Below the pieces are notes generated by a model, which was not told where the DNA came from, made no database searches, and saw nothing but the letters and a program-made list of their open reading frames with translations. DNA of 64,000 nt, taken from positions 525,109-589,108 of the forward strand of contig JAEVLN010000007.1 in NCBI GenBank assembly GCA_018350325.1. Reading direction: 5' to 3'. The stretch's first letter is position 1. Each line of letters opens with the position of its first letter. Shown here piece by piece: positions 21,263 to 32,471 of this stretch. Both the position numbers and the translations under genes were made by a program. The stretch comes from Globodera rostochiensis. Lineage: Eukaryota > Nematoda > Chromadorea > Rhabditida > Heteroderidae.

Positions 21263-21627
21263 CTTCAGAATTTCGTCACTCATTTTTTTTTAAATTAGAA
21301 AAACGCTAAATTTTAACGTATGTAAATGATAATGGCGAAAAATAGGAACTATGTACGGACTTAGTTAGATAATTTTAAAAATTCACGGCATGGGGGTAGG
21401 GGGAGGGCTATAATTAGAGAGGGGCTTCAAATGGAGAGTGGGCTACTAATAGGAAAAATACGGTAAACGAGATTTTTTCGAGATTTCAATATTTTTGTTG
21501 ATGTGAATTGCCAGAGATAATATTCAATGTTGTGGGAAGATCAGTTTGATAATTAAGTAATCAATGGGAATATTTGCTTCATAAAAATCAACAAATTTCC
21601 ACGAGCTTTTTTCACGGGAATCCCGCG

Positions 21628-21710
21628 GGAAGGGGGGGGGGGGGTCGGCGGTGCCGATATGCGCCGCCGAGAAAATTTTGAATTTTTGACTCAATTTATA
21701 ACCAAAATTA
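21628..21710 (+). repeat. Dispersed GC-rich repeat with G-run
   Basis: A run of 12 G leads directly into GTCGGCGGTGCCGATATGCG and the usual AAAATTTTGAATTTTTGACT tail. Confidence 0.8.
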
Positions 21711-22117
21711 AAAAAAAACGGTTGATGCTTGGGAATCGGACCGGGAATCCCGTAGTTTTCCAGCGGGAATCCTGTTTCCGCCGATCTCTTTTTAAAAGAT
21801 CAATAAAATAAGTCCAGTCTTTAGGGGTAACAAAGCCAATCAAATATTTTTCGATCGAGATTTCGATCGAGAATCTCAAAAAAATCTCGACGAGATTTAC
21901 CGAGATTTCGATCGAGAATCTCGATCGGTCCGATCTCTAGTAGAGAGCTTAGCAGTCTTTTGGGTTTGGTAGAGAATTTGGTAGGCTCTCTCCAAATAGG
22001 TTTTTGCAAAAAACAAATTTATGCTCTCAGGGATTTTTTTCCCAAAATCACCCCCATATTCAGTGTATTTTGGAATGTCGGGATCTCCACGGAGGTGTCT
22101 GATCTACTTGGCGCAAT

Positions 22118-22190
22118 TATTGGCGGTGTCGATAGGCGTTGCCGAGAAATTTTTTGAATTTCTGACTTAATTTGTGATGAAAAATGGTCG
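22118..22190 (+). repeat. Dispersed GC-rich repeat, diverged copy
   Basis: TTGGCGGTGTCGATAGGCGT and TTGCCGAGAAATTTTTTGAA match the repeat at 398 with several changes. Confidence 0.65.
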
Positions 22191-22964
22191 GTCAAAAAGT
22201 TGCAGAAATAGTCGACTATAGGCTTTTAGTGGCGGCCCAGCGGTGCAGATAGCGATGCAGGGAGAAATTTGGGATTTTTGATAGGAATTTCTCCAAAATT
22301 TTCGCAAAATTGTGCATTTTTCTTTGTAATTTCGTTACATAAGAGTGGATGCCGCTTCTGAAGGCCTTAAATACCATTTAATGTAAACAAAAAGCCCCAA
22401 AAAATGAATGGCAAATCGACGTGGAATGTGCCATTTTTTCAAAAACACCGGATATGTTTTTTTCCAATCGCATGAAGTTGTCCGCGCGTGACCCGGCATT
22501 TTCAACTTCGTCCCGGTCTCAAAGATATAAATAACAGAGACCTCGAGACCCGAGACTCTCGAACATCCCTACTAGGGGGGGGGGGGGGGGGGGGGAGCGC
22601 GCGACCCACGGAATGGGCGCGCGGGGACAACTCTCGTAGCCCGAAGTTTCGCTTTGAGTGATTTCGATTTCTGGGAGATCATATCAATATTTTCCAACAA
22701 ATTTATGCAACAAATAATTCATGTGAAAAACAAAGGTGCCGACCGAACAGACAAAAACTTTTAAAAATATAAAAAGAATGAACAAAATGCCTTCAGCAAA
22801 ATGACGTCATCTGTTAGTCTCAGCGGTTCTATTTGCGTGGCCCTCCTTTAAAACAATATAAATGCATATTAATTTAAATCGTAAAGGCTATGCTTTTTTG
22901 TCATTATTTAAAGTTTTTATTATATTTGCATTTAAACAAAACAGACTTTGATTAGTTGGGGCGC

Positions 22965-23185
22965 TTAGATCTCGGGGGGGTCGTGTCTTGATCTCTCAAT
23001 CGGTACCTTTAATTACAATTTGAATTATTTAATTCATTATTATATAAATTGGCCACAAAAAGAAAAAGGCAACCAACCTTCGGCCTCGGTGGAGGCTTTT
23101 CTTTCTTTCCATCACCGCCACCGCAGCCGGAGCACAAAACCACAGCCAAAATGAGAAAAACAATGAATTGGATAAAAAATTGCAT
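22965..23185 (-). CDS. MQFF-family secreted peptide, copy 2 (49 aa)
   Basis: Exon 1 23078-23185 (36 codons) and exon 2 22965-23006. The signal peptide MQFFIQFIVFLILAVVLCSG and CGGGDGKKEKPPPRPK match copy 1. Exon 2, VPIERSRHDPPEI, is unrelated to copy 1's exon 2. The joint is phase 0 and splice sites are GTTGGTTGCC/AATTAAAG as in copy 1. The terminal-exon relic with TGACGTCA lies at 22803. Near-identity of intron and first exon with copy 1 shows recent duplication, so the exon 2 difference is notable. Confidence 0.65.
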
Positions 23186-23450
23186 TTTTCTTAAAATGTT
23201 TTTTAATTTTTTGGGTTTTATAAATGGCAAAAAGATATTTTAACTAATGAATGAATATATTCAGAAAAATGATTTATTAATAGAAGGTTTGGATTCTTTT
23301 AATGTGAAAATATTTGCCAATTTCAGCCCTTAAATAGGAATATTTCTGTTTCCACTCACATGACAAAAGTAAAAATTGAAGCAAAAAAATGTGCAAATAT
23401 TCATACTACAAAATTTATTAATTTTATCTGGCAAGCCAAAATGTACATTA

Positions 23451-23453
<3 letters not shown>

Positions 23454-23539
<86 letters not shown>
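23454..23539. repeat. (TA)n microsatellite
   Basis: Uninterrupted TA repeat of about 43 units. Paralogous flanks at 21035 and 27388 carry only a few units. Confidence 0.95.
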
Positions 23540-23540
<1 letters not shown>

Positions 23541-23969
23541 TTTGTGGTTTAAATAAAAATGTAGTCAGAAAAAATATTAATGTTTTCAAATGTACAAATA
23601 AACAAAAGCATGTGTTTGGCACAAATATTGATTAAGATCGTTTTTTTCCGAAAAATTTATTATCTTTGATATTTTTTGTAAAATTTTCCAAAACATGTGA
23701 AAATAAATTACATTTACAATTGTGAAAGGGAAACTGATAAAGCTCAACGAAATTTAAGGATTTTACGCGTTTCGTCAGTTTTAGCTATCTTAATCAATAT
23801 TTTGGCACTTTTGGCACTTTTGGGGTGGGTACTTATTAGAGAGTGGGTAATTATTTTTCAACCTTCTCCTAGAGTGGGTAATTATTACAGGGTGGGTACT
23901 TATTAGAAGGTGGGTAATTAAAAGAGTATATATTTTGGCATTTTTGCACCTTTGGCGAAAGACAGTTTT

Positions 23970-24160
23970 ATATTAACCAATCATTTATGCGAATTAACAT
24001 TTTAAGCGTTTTCACAACGGAATCAAACAAAAAACGATTTGTCAAGTAGCAAAACATTTCAACACATTTATCTGAATATATTTTGTAACTTTTATTTGAA
24101 TTAATAAATCGGAACTTATATTTGTGGCGCGCGGACCTGGCAAATTTTCTTAACAAAAAA
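23970..24160 (-). pseudogene. Decayed BTB-like exon copy
   Basis: The minus frame reads SYKIYSDKCVEMFCYLTNRF and LFDSVVKTLKMLIR, aligning with ESHKIYSDEYVENVLLLNNH at 30.2 kb. The flanking DNA is also similar (GGCAAATTTTCTTAA, TTTGTGGCGCG). The copy lacks the downstream exon. Confidence 0.45.
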
Positions 24161-24440
24161 CTCGAGTTCGCCCCGTAGCAGGCCCGGGTTTTCCGGCCCA
24201 GTAGTTCTGGTTCGGTTAACTTAGAAAAAACCCGGATTTGTTGATCCGAGTCTGATTTTTTCCTAAAATGTTTTCAATTTTTGGGGGTTTTCACTTTTTC
24301 GAATTTAATTTTCATGAATTATTTAAATGGCAAATTTAGCTCTTAAATGGGAAATATTTCTGCCCTTTAGCACATGTCCATATTTCCCCAGACATTTGAC
24401 AAGAAATAAAATTGGAACAAAGAAAATGTGCACTTATTCA

Positions 24441-24524
24441 CAGAGGCGTGCTCACGCATACGAATTTTTATCCGTCCGTATCCGGATATATCCGCGGATA
24501 TTCGGATATCCGTGAGCACGCCTG
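24441..24524. mobile_element. 84-bp palindromic hAT-type MITE
   Basis: The ends are CAGAGGCGTGCTCACG and CGTGAGCACGCCTG. The inside is ATCCGCGGATAT palindromic sequence. It is flanked by an identical 8-bp duplication CTTATTCA (24433-24440, 24525-24532). The paralogous site at about 20550 reads GTGCACTTATTCATGCGCC without insertion. Confidence 0.9.
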
Positions 24525-25321
24525 CTTATTCATGTGCCTGAATTATATTTATCTGACAATTCAAAATCGTAAAAGCCCTTAAATGTAAATATTATTATAT
24601 GTTAGTCGTTTTAAATAAAATGCATTATAATGTACAGTCAGAAAAAGAATATCCAAAATTGTAAAATCCATTAATGTAAATATTATATATATTAGTCGTT
24701 TTAAATAAAATGCATTATAATGTACAGTCAGAAAAAGTATATCCAAAATTGTAAAATCCATTAATGTAAATTTTAATGTTTAAATATAATGTAAATAATT
24801 TGGGGTCTACGGGCTACGGAAAAAGTCCGCGCATGACCAGGTAAGCGTTAATGAATAGGGTTGTCGGTCCGTACCGGACCAAACGGTAGAACCGGGATTT
24901 TTTGGTTTGGTTATCCGAAACAGGGCTGAGTCAAAACTAAAAATATATCAAAATCGAAATCGAAACCAACAAGTTCAAAATCAAAAATCTAAAGGAAAAA
25001 TGCCAAAAATCGAAAATTTTTTATGAGATTAAAAAAATTATTTTATTAAAATAGTTTATTTTAAGAAATAGAGCATTTTTCTTCGTAATTTCAGAATAAA
25101 AATTTGCTTTACATAATAAAACTTATGAATTATTTAAATGCCAGCGGCATATGATTTAATTAATGGAGGAATTCGAATTGTTTTAATGTGAAAATATTAC
25201 TGCGCCAAATTGATTTTTTTTTTGGCAAATTTGAATAAAATTTTTATTGAATTTGATCCTTAAAATAAAATTTATATGGACTAATTGCTTTTTTTGTGCC
25301 GATTTCGTGGGATTTTGGAAC

Positions 25322-25417
25322 CTATTTCGCGATTGGTGCCACCAGGCAGAAATCGCTATTCAGCACGCAGACAATTGCGAAGCCGGAGAACATAAGCCGA
25401 GTTGAAAGATTCGCCAT
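25322..25417 (-). CDS. MANLS secreted peptide, copy a (31 aa)
   Basis: A 31-codon ORF reads MANLSTRLMFSGFAIVCVLN then SDFCLVAPIAK, which looks like a short signal peptide plus a tiny tail. A TATTTAAGG box sits about 70 bp upstream of the ATG, inside a block conserved in about seven places in this window. The copy at 33858 is identical in protein and differs in the ORF by one synonymous base seen here. It could be the first exon of a longer gene, because donor-like GT sites occur near its end. Function is unknown. Confidence 0.45.
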   Translation of the reverse strand: MANLSTRLMFSGFAIVCVLNSDFCLVAPIAK

Positions 25418-26767
25418 TTTGTTTTAAGTCTTGTTGAATTTGTGAAATGGAATTGGTTGATGGCATATGCCAGTTCTGAGAGCCTTAAATACCATTTGAT
25501 GACGGCAGAAAGTCCCCTCAAAAAAAAGAATGGCAAATCGACGTGGAATGCCACCGGCTTAGACAAAGGCGGAATGTTTTTTCCACAAATTTGTCAATCG
25601 CACAGAAATTGCTGTAATATTATGCCGATGTTCAAAGATTCTTTTTTAAATTTATAAAATACCAAAGCAAAAACATTAACAAATTCCATTTGATAATGAA
25701 ATATTTATTTTAACGAATTTGTTATAGATAGTTCAAATTTTGCCCTCATTTAAATTGACGTTTAACATTCAAATTGCTGACACTGAATATAATAATGGAA
25801 TCAGTTATTTGTTCCATTTGACTTGTGTTGGGCGAGAATTAAATAATTTTTATTTTGAAACAAAAAGATGGCGAAAAATGTACGCAAATTTCACTCGTTA
25901 AAAAAAATTAAGTAAAGGCTATGCTTTTTTCATTATCGCGAGGCTTAAAGATGACGTCATTTTGGTGAAGGCATTTTGTTCTAATTTTCAATTTCTTTTT
26001 ATATTTTTTAAAAAGTTTTGCCTGTTTGGGACTTTTTTCACTTGTATTATTTGTTGCACTGTTGCACAAGATTTGTTGGTTGTTTTTTATATAAAGCGAT
26101 TTATTTTATTTTATATTTTAATAAGGGTAAAGTTGATATTAAGACTTTTTAATAATTAAGATAAAATTAATCATAAATCGATTCTGTGACGGCGTCACTG
26201 AAAGAGCAGTAGAGCATGCGCAAAATGAATTTGTTTTTGCCAAATTTAATAAAATTTTTATTGAATTTGACCTCAAAAAAGGAATTTTTATGGCCTAATT
26301 GCATTTTTTGTGCCTATTTTGAGGATTTTTGGTTGAGTAGAATTGAAGCATTGACATTTTGATTTAAGTTTTGTAGAATTTGTGAAAGGGAATTGGTTGA
26401 TGGCATATGCCGTTTCTGAGGGCTTTAAATACCATTTGGTGTCAACAGAAAGCCCCACAAAAAAGTTAGCTTTTTTTTCATATAAAAACTTCCCCGATAT
26501 TATGTCTTATTTGTAAAATGATCATAATTTGGCGTGAGAGAATTAATGGGCATCAACGGCTAAAAATATAATATATTTGTCAATTAAAATTATCAAAATT
26601 TGTCCCATCCTTGCGAAACTCCAATTAAAAAATCGAAATAAATTACCCTTATGAAAAATAGGCAACAAATTTATGCAACAAATAATTCTGTGAAAAGCAA
26701 AGTTTTCGAACAGACAAAAAGAAAGTGAAAATCAGAACACAATGCCTTTAGCAAACTGACGTCATCT
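25418..26767. other. Repeat-module sequence
   Basis: This holds the MANLS promoter block (GGCATATGCCA near 25463, CTTAAATACCATTTG at 25486), an inverted copy of the MQFF tail (TGACGTCA near 25954), a decayed MANLS module at about 26230-26460 with no good peptide, and MQFF 3' flank from about 26640. No other gene. Confidence 0.55.
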
Positions 26768-27115
26768 TTAGTCTTCTGGGATCTGCAAATACATTTTTTA
26801 TTATTTTTTATTTAACATTCAGAATCAGGAAAAACCATATCAAGAACTCACCTTCTTCTGCATGCTTGTTCCTCCACTAGTTCCTTTAATTACAATTACA
26901 TGAATTATTTAATTCATTATTATATAAATTGGCCACAAAAAGAAAAAAAGCAACCAACCACCACCATAAGCATAAGCCGATGGCGGAAGTCGTCCACCCG
27001 GTCCTTGTAAAACTGGCGGTAGCGGCTTTTCTTTCTTTCCATCACCACAACCGCAGCCGGAACACAAAGCCACGGCCAAAATGAGAAGAACAAAAAATTG
27101 GATAAAAAATTGCAT
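26768..27115 (-). CDS. MQFF-family secreted peptide, copy 3 (67 aa)
   Basis: Exons 26959-27115, 26852-26883 and 26768-26782. The signal peptide MQFFIQFFVLLILAVALCSG is followed by CGCGDGKKEKPLPPVLQGPG, GRLPPSAYAYGG, then GTSGGTSMQKK and IPED. The exon 1/2 joint is phase 1 and the exon 2/3 joint phase 0. The terminal exon has only four sense codons before TAA, and TGACGTCA follows in the 3' UTR. The glycine-rich, proline-rich mature part is longer than in copies 1 and 2 owing to insertion before the donor. This copy defines the three-exon form of the family. Confidence 0.62.
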
Positions 27116-29019
27116 TTTTCTTAAAATGTTTTTTAATTTTTTGGGTTTTATAAATGGCAAAAAGATATTTTAACTAATGAATGAATATATTCAGAAAAAT
27201 GATTTATTAATAGAAGGTTTGGATTCTTTTAATGTGAAAATATTTGCCAATTTCAGCCCTTAAATGGGAATATTTTTGTTTCCACTCACATGACAAAAGT
27301 AAAAATTGCAGCAAAGAAATGTGCAAAATATTCATACTACAAAATTTATTAATTTTATCTGGCAAGCCAAAATGTACATTAATTTATTTATATATATACT
27401 TTGTGGTTTAAATAAAAATGTAGTCAGAAAAAACAGAAATATTATTCATAAAAAATTATTCATTATATGTTTTCAAATGCACAAATCAACAAAAGCATGT
27501 GTTTGGCACAAATATTGATTGACGAAGTGCCAAGCTCGTGAAAATTTTGATGAATATTGTTAAGGAATTGATCCAAACTACAATAAAATTTGTTTTCACT
27601 TTTTTTTTACGCAAACTTCAAATTTTCTGTTCGTGTTAGACCCGGACCAGGCCCGGATTTTTGCGGCCCGGCATACCGACTTCCAAGTTTCGAAATTTTT
27701 GAGGTCGTCGGCACCCATCCCAGCTGATGTGCTTGCCATTGTCACAACAAATCGATCGTCATCGTCAATTAATGACGCAAAAAGCGGAAATTTTCTGTTT
27801 ACCCTTGGGGCATTATTATGCAAATATAACAAACTATACTTTTGCAAAAAACTATTTTATAAATTATCGGAATCTTTGTGAAGAAGGTTCATCAAATTTT
27901 TGCAAAATTAAGCAATGTCGATGCCTCTCATCGGATAAAAAAGATATAGTCTAGCAGTCTTTTGGGTTTGATAGAGAATTTTGTAGGCTCTTTCCAAATA
28001 GGTTTTTGCAGAAAAAAAATTTATGCTCTCAGGGATTTTTTTCCAAAAATCACCCCCATATTCAGTTATTTTGGAATGTCGGGATCTCCACGAAGGAGGT
28101 GTCTGATCTAAACTTAACATCAAAAACGCCAAAGATTCTTTTTTAAATTTATAAAATATCTAGGCAAGAACATTAACAAAATTCCATTTGATAATGAAAT
28201 ATTTATTTTAACGAATTTGTTATAGATAGTTCAAATTTTGCCCTCATTTAAATTGACGTTTAACATTCAAATTGATGACACTGAGTATAATAATGGAATC
28301 AGTTATTTGTTCCATTTGACTTGTGTTGGGCGAGAATTAAATAATTTTTATTTTGAAACAAAAAGATGGCGAAAAATGTACGCAAATTTCACTCGTTAAT
28401 AATGGCATGGCATTTTCAATTTTAAACAATTCATTTTACAAGAACATTTGTTAAGTAAGGAATAATAAACATAAGAAAAAACAAAGTTGTTTTTTATGAA
28501 AATCTCAAATTTCAAGAATGCTTTCAAAATACAAAAAAAAAGTCTCAAATGAACAACTTTTGGTGAAATATCAACCAAACAATACCTATAGCAGAATAAC
28601 TACCCAAAATAAATATATTGCTTTATGAAAAACAGCCAACAAATTTATGTAACAAATAATTCATGTGAAAAAAGAACAGACAAAAACTTTTTAAAAAAAT
28701 ATAAAAAGAAATTGAAAATTCGAACAAAATGCCTTCAACAAAATGACGTCATCTGTTAGTCTCCACGAATCTTTTGGAGTGATCCTATATTCTTTAATTA
28801 CAATTGCATGAATTAATTTAATTGTTTTATATATAAATGGCAAAAAAAAATTAAACACAAAATTATTGCTACGTATACAAATAATTTAACTCGTAAAGGC
28901 TATGCTTTTTTTTCATTTATTTAAAGTTGTTATTATATTTAAATTTAAACAAAACAAACTTTTTGGCCGACTTTTAGCGAAAAGGGGGTTTTTTATTCCA
29001 GTCGGGCGCACTTTTTCTT
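27116..29019. other. Repeat-module sequence
   Basis: This holds the MQFF upstream flank (27120-27420), a segment at about 27625-27850 resembling about 30600-30710 (ATCGTCATCGTCAATTAATG shared), a single-copy cousin of the 82-bp minisatellite unit at about 27950-28115, a roughly 260-bp duplicate of 25650-25900 at about 28130-28400, and MQFF tail with TGACGTCA at 28745. Confidence 0.55.
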
Positions 29020-29103
29020 TCTTTCCATCACCGCCGCGACCACAGCCGGAACACAAAGTCACAGACAAAATGAGAAAAACAAAAAATTGGATAAAAATTG
29101 CAT
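29020..29103 (-). pseudogene. MQFF copy 4, broken by a 1-bp deletion and intron loss
   Basis: The first-exon sequence begins ATGCAATTTTTATCC, one T shorter than in the other copies. The frame becomes MQFLSNFLFFSFCL and stops. The donor and intron are also missing: the exon runs straight into the region matching the exon 2 tail of other copies. Confidence 0.75.
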
Positions 29104-29944
29104 TTTTTTTTTTTCTTAAAATGTTGTCAATTTTTGTGGGGGTTCGACTTTTTCGAATTAATTTAATGAATTATTTAAATGGCAAAATATGGTTAAACTA
29201 ATTAATGAATATATTCACAAACAATGGCGGAATCATTTAATTAATAGAGGAATTCAAATTGTTTTTTTTTGTTTTCAAATGTACAAATAAACAAAAGCAT
29301 CTGTCTGGCACAAATATTGATTGCGACGAATCACCAAAACATGCTCAAAAATAAAACAATTCCGGTAGTTACTACCGCCAGGCCAACTCATCGCCACCGG
29401 GGCCATCTTAGCTCCAGCTAGCCATTTCAGCACCGCCATTCCGAAAACCCCCGAATGTTAAAATATGTAATTTCAACCTTGTCTAAAAAAGCTCAAACCA
29501 ATGCGAAAAGGCTATTTTTTAGGCCTGCATTCATCAGAACATTAAGCACAAAAAACATAAAAATCCGGTCTCTAATAATTATGTATCTTAACAAGAAAAA
29601 CAATTTTCGTGTTAATCGAAACGACCTAATGCGTGCACATCATCAGGGTTACCTAGAGTTTTAGAACAAGTTCGAGTCGAGTTTTGAGTTTGAAACCCCT
29701 CGGGGGTTTCAAGCGGCAACCCGGATGCGCGTTTAAACTGAAGACTGCGCTGCTTTCACGACTGAAATGTTTTCTGATTTTTTTGTTTACATTTTGTCTT
29801 TGACTTTGATGATGAGCCGCCCCAAGCAAGTTATTGAAAACCAGAAATGCATTTTATTCAAAAGGGCAACAAATTCAAAAATAATAAATTGAATTTATGA
29901 AAATCAAAAAATAATAAATTCGTTTGGTTTGATCAAGACTTCTT
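29104..29944. other. No gene seen
   Basis: MQFF-flank sequence to about 29260, then unassigned DNA. A strong short palindrome GAAACCCCTCGGGGGTTTC lies at about 29692. Short plus ORF 29455-29664 lacks any signature. Confidence 0.5.
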
Positions 29945-29948
29945 TGCC

Positions 29949-30367
29949 TCAGCTAATTTCATTGTGCCGTTCTCGAAGTTCCACCATTTCTTTGATTATT
30001 CCCAGTTTGATGGTCTCCGATAGATTGTTGATGAAATAAGCAATTCCTGAAAAGTGTCTTTGCCTGTCATATTCTCCAAGGCTTTGTCCTAAAATTTATT
30101 GGAAATTGATTTAAATTAATCAACAAAATTGCATTTTGGATCTTCATGCCAATGCTGCCCCACTGATGTGCCAATCGGAATTTGCAAAGAGTGGACTTTT
30201 TGCTTTTTTTTCAACAGAAAGTCAACGCATCGATTCACAACGGAATCCAACAAAAAATGATTGTTCAATAGCAAAACATTTTCAACATATTCATCTGAAT
30301 ATATTTTGTGACTTTCATTTTGGACTAATAAATCGGAACTTATATTTGTGGCGCGTGGACCTGGCAA
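29949..30367 (-). pseudogene. BTB/POZ-like gene fragment
   Basis: The upstream exon (about 30150-30367) reads SDLLVQNESHKIYSDEYVEN and VLLLNNHFLLDSVVNRCVDF. This fits the BTB C-terminal pattern in which a helix of 'ellelAdkf' is followed by 'v...C..fl'. A second open exon ends at about 29949-30088 after an acceptor (AAATTTTAG). With the phase-0 donor it reads DKALENMTGKDTFQELLISS and stops at 29996. The N-terminal half of a BTB domain is not visible upstream, and the intron would be only 36 nt, so this may be a truncated gene. A poorer copy lies at 23970. Confidence 0.38.
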
Positions 30368-30379
30368 ATTTTCTTGAAA

Positions 30380-30904
30380 AAAAAAACAAGTTGCCAGCAG
30401 GTCCTGTCCGGGCTCAATAAATGCAATTAAAAAGATAAAACTTCAATTTTAAGGTTATATATAAACAATTTTTTTTTTTAATTTTGATTGTAGAAATATA
30501 GCGAAAAAGCCTCAGAATTGCCATAGCTAACAAAATCAATAAACGTAAAAATGGTAAAATTGCAATTCAAAAATTTGCACACGATTTTCATTGTTTTACT
30601 CCATTGATGTGCGTGCCATTTTCATAAATTGATCGTCATCGTCAATTAATGACGCCAAAGCTGGTTATCTTTGGCTTTATTATGTAAATTCTAACACACT
30701 ATTTCTTCGCAACATTACATTTATGATTTCTCTAAAATTGAAAATTTCAAATAAATTGGAATTTTTCATTGATTTTATTGGATTAGGCAACAATGGGCGT
30801 ATACAACGTATGTGATTTGTACATGCATATAAACAAAAAAAATTTTCAAAATTTCATTCACATTATTTGCAAAATAAATCTTTATAAATAAATCAGCATC
30901 TTCG
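30380..30904. other. Intergenic upstream of the TTL-like gene
   Basis: Nothing coding is seen. A segment at 30600-30710 is shared with about 27735-27850. Confidence 0.55.
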
Positions 30905-32471
30905 ATGCTTACAAAATATTGCATAATTTTGCTGATTTTCATTACCGTACTACTTTGCCCTCTCAATGTGTACGGTATGGACGGCGCTTCCAATTCTAAT
31001 TACGGCAATAAATCAAAATCAATTGCTGTTGATGGTGAACAAAAGTACGTATTATTCAAGGGATTCGTGCAAATTGGAAATCGTCATGCCACGGAAAATG
31101 AAGTGGTAAACGTTTGTCGCTAAATAGAAGCATTAAATTTTTCATTAATGTAAAATTTTAATGAAAAAAATACCATTAAATTTTGTTAAAAAAATATTAT
31201 CATTAAAAAATACATTGTTCCTTAGGTTATGGAAATTTTTTGTGTTGAAAAGGGTTTTACTGGTGGTATCTTCACTGATAGTTATGGCAAATTTGAAGTG
31301 GTAATGCATGCGAGTGATGTCAAAGCACTTGAAAAATGTAATGAAAATGAGCTCAACATTGGTTTTTACAGAAAAAATCCTAATCAAGTGAGTTCAAAAA
31401 ATAAATTGAAACTATTTTTGATTAATTTTATCGATATAAATTTAAACCAAAATGTGTTGTTAGACCACTCTACTACCAGAGATGTTTTCCGTTCCTTATT
31501 CCGTAAAATTCCATATTTTATTCCGGGTTCCGTATTTTTTTTTGACACGAAAGCTACCTAACTACCTATCCGGCTTTTAATGATTTGTCCAAATTTTGCT
31601 AAACATTATACCAACGATCTGATGCTTTTTGACGTTGCGCCCATTTGTTCAAATGGTCTACGATTCAGTAACCCAACCGTTTTCACTCGATTTACCCTTT
31701 ATAAAACAAAAAGATCATTTTAGTCGTGAAACTTTTATTTAAAAAAAGCCAATTTTAGATAGGAAACTTTGTAAAAGACGGTGTGATCAATCCGTTAGAT
31801 GCTAAAGCCAAAAGTATGCAGCGGTTTTTCGCTATAGTGCACAGTTTTGCGTGTCTTAAGTTTAGCGAAGAATTCACTGAAAATGAACTCGAAAATTTAG
31901 AACAAGAAAGGGAAGAAGAAAAGAAAAACAACATAAATGAATCTTTAAATAAACAAATCACAAAACAGGACGATGAGAATATCTTCGAGGTCAGTTGCAA
32001 TATTTTAAATCCGAGAGAATTTTTATGCAAAAATATTCTCATTTTTAAAAATTTTTCTCTTGGGTTTAAACAAATAATTAAAAATGTTTTTAAAAAATTT
32101 TTATTGTTGAATTATAATTTAAAAAGCAATGCCATTAATATTGCACCAAATTGCAGATTTGTTTCAATCCGAATTATGCCGCGATCAACGAAACAAAAGT
32201 GCTTTTGGATGTTAAGGAGCGATACCGTACTTATTCCACCAACAACTATTTTTTTAATAGTAAGTATGGCATTTAATTAACAAACATGTTTAAATTGAAA
32301 TTAAATCTTTAAATTATTAATAAATTAAAAATAGCAAAATAAAGAAATAATTTAGGTACAGAAGATTCTGCTAAGCCGGAGACATCGTCAAGTGAAATAT
32401 TGGTAAAGAAGATATGCAAGAAGGTCACAACATTTTTCGGCAAAAAAGAAAAAAAGCAGAATCATTTTTGA
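30905..32471 (+). CDS. Transthyretin-like (TTL/TTR family) secreted protein, divergent, 270 aa
   Basis: Exons 30905-31105, 31226-31387, 31759-31989, 32157-32259, 32356-32471; 813 nt with all phases joining. Signal peptide: MLTKYCIILLIFITVLLCPL, to about residue 24. The domain begins KYVLFKGFVQIGNRHATENE and continues VVMEIFCVEKGF, FTDSYGKFEVVMHASDV, EKCNENELNIGFYR. This follows the TTL pattern: G-x-(v)-x-C/I-G-x-x-x-(a)..V.(v).(v), (T)D..G.F.(v)..., C..... A highly charged insertion (LENLEQEREEEKKNN, around residues 160-180) precedes ICFNPNYAAINETKVLLD, and the C-terminus is lysine-rich. The TTL family is large, secreted and nearly nematode-restricted; individual roles vary. This one is longer and less conserved than usual, so the call is moderate. 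Confidence 0.65.

Larger units (their letters stand above)
20284..22964. other. Repeat-module sequence between MQFF copies 1 and 2
   Basis: About 20300-20570 is conserved MQFF upstream flank. About 20780-21060 is a second partial copy of it. About 21171-21262 is the TTAGGC palindromic repeat. Dispersed GC-rich repeats lie at about 21628-21710 (after a G run) and 22118-22190. About 21845-21940 is CGATCGAGATTTCGATCGAG palindromic sequence. About 21940-22110 is a single-copy cousin of the 82-bp minisatellite unit. A poly-G run lies near 22577. At 22355-22470 lies a degenerate MANLS promoter module (CTTAAATACC). No gene is supported. Confidence 0.6.
23186..25321. other. Repeat-module sequence; no intact gene
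   Basis: About 23190-23450 is MQFF upstream flank and 23454-23539 a TA dinucleotide run. About 23815-23920 repeats GTGGGTAATTATT. A decayed BTB-like piece lies at 23970-24160, a second flank copy at about 24290-24440, an 84-bp MITE at 24441-24524, and a roughly 95-bp direct duplication ATTATATGTTAGTCGTTTTA at about 24590-24760. Confidence 0.55.

Noticed and set aside
23360..23635. ORFs across the TA run on both strands
   Set aside because: They are only the alternating YI codons of a dinucleotide repeat.
31441..31740. Continuation of TTL exon 2 into a 110-codon ORF
   Set aside because: The donor CAA|GTGAGT and the next exon's phase-0 acceptor give a better continuous model. The read-through is repeat-like.
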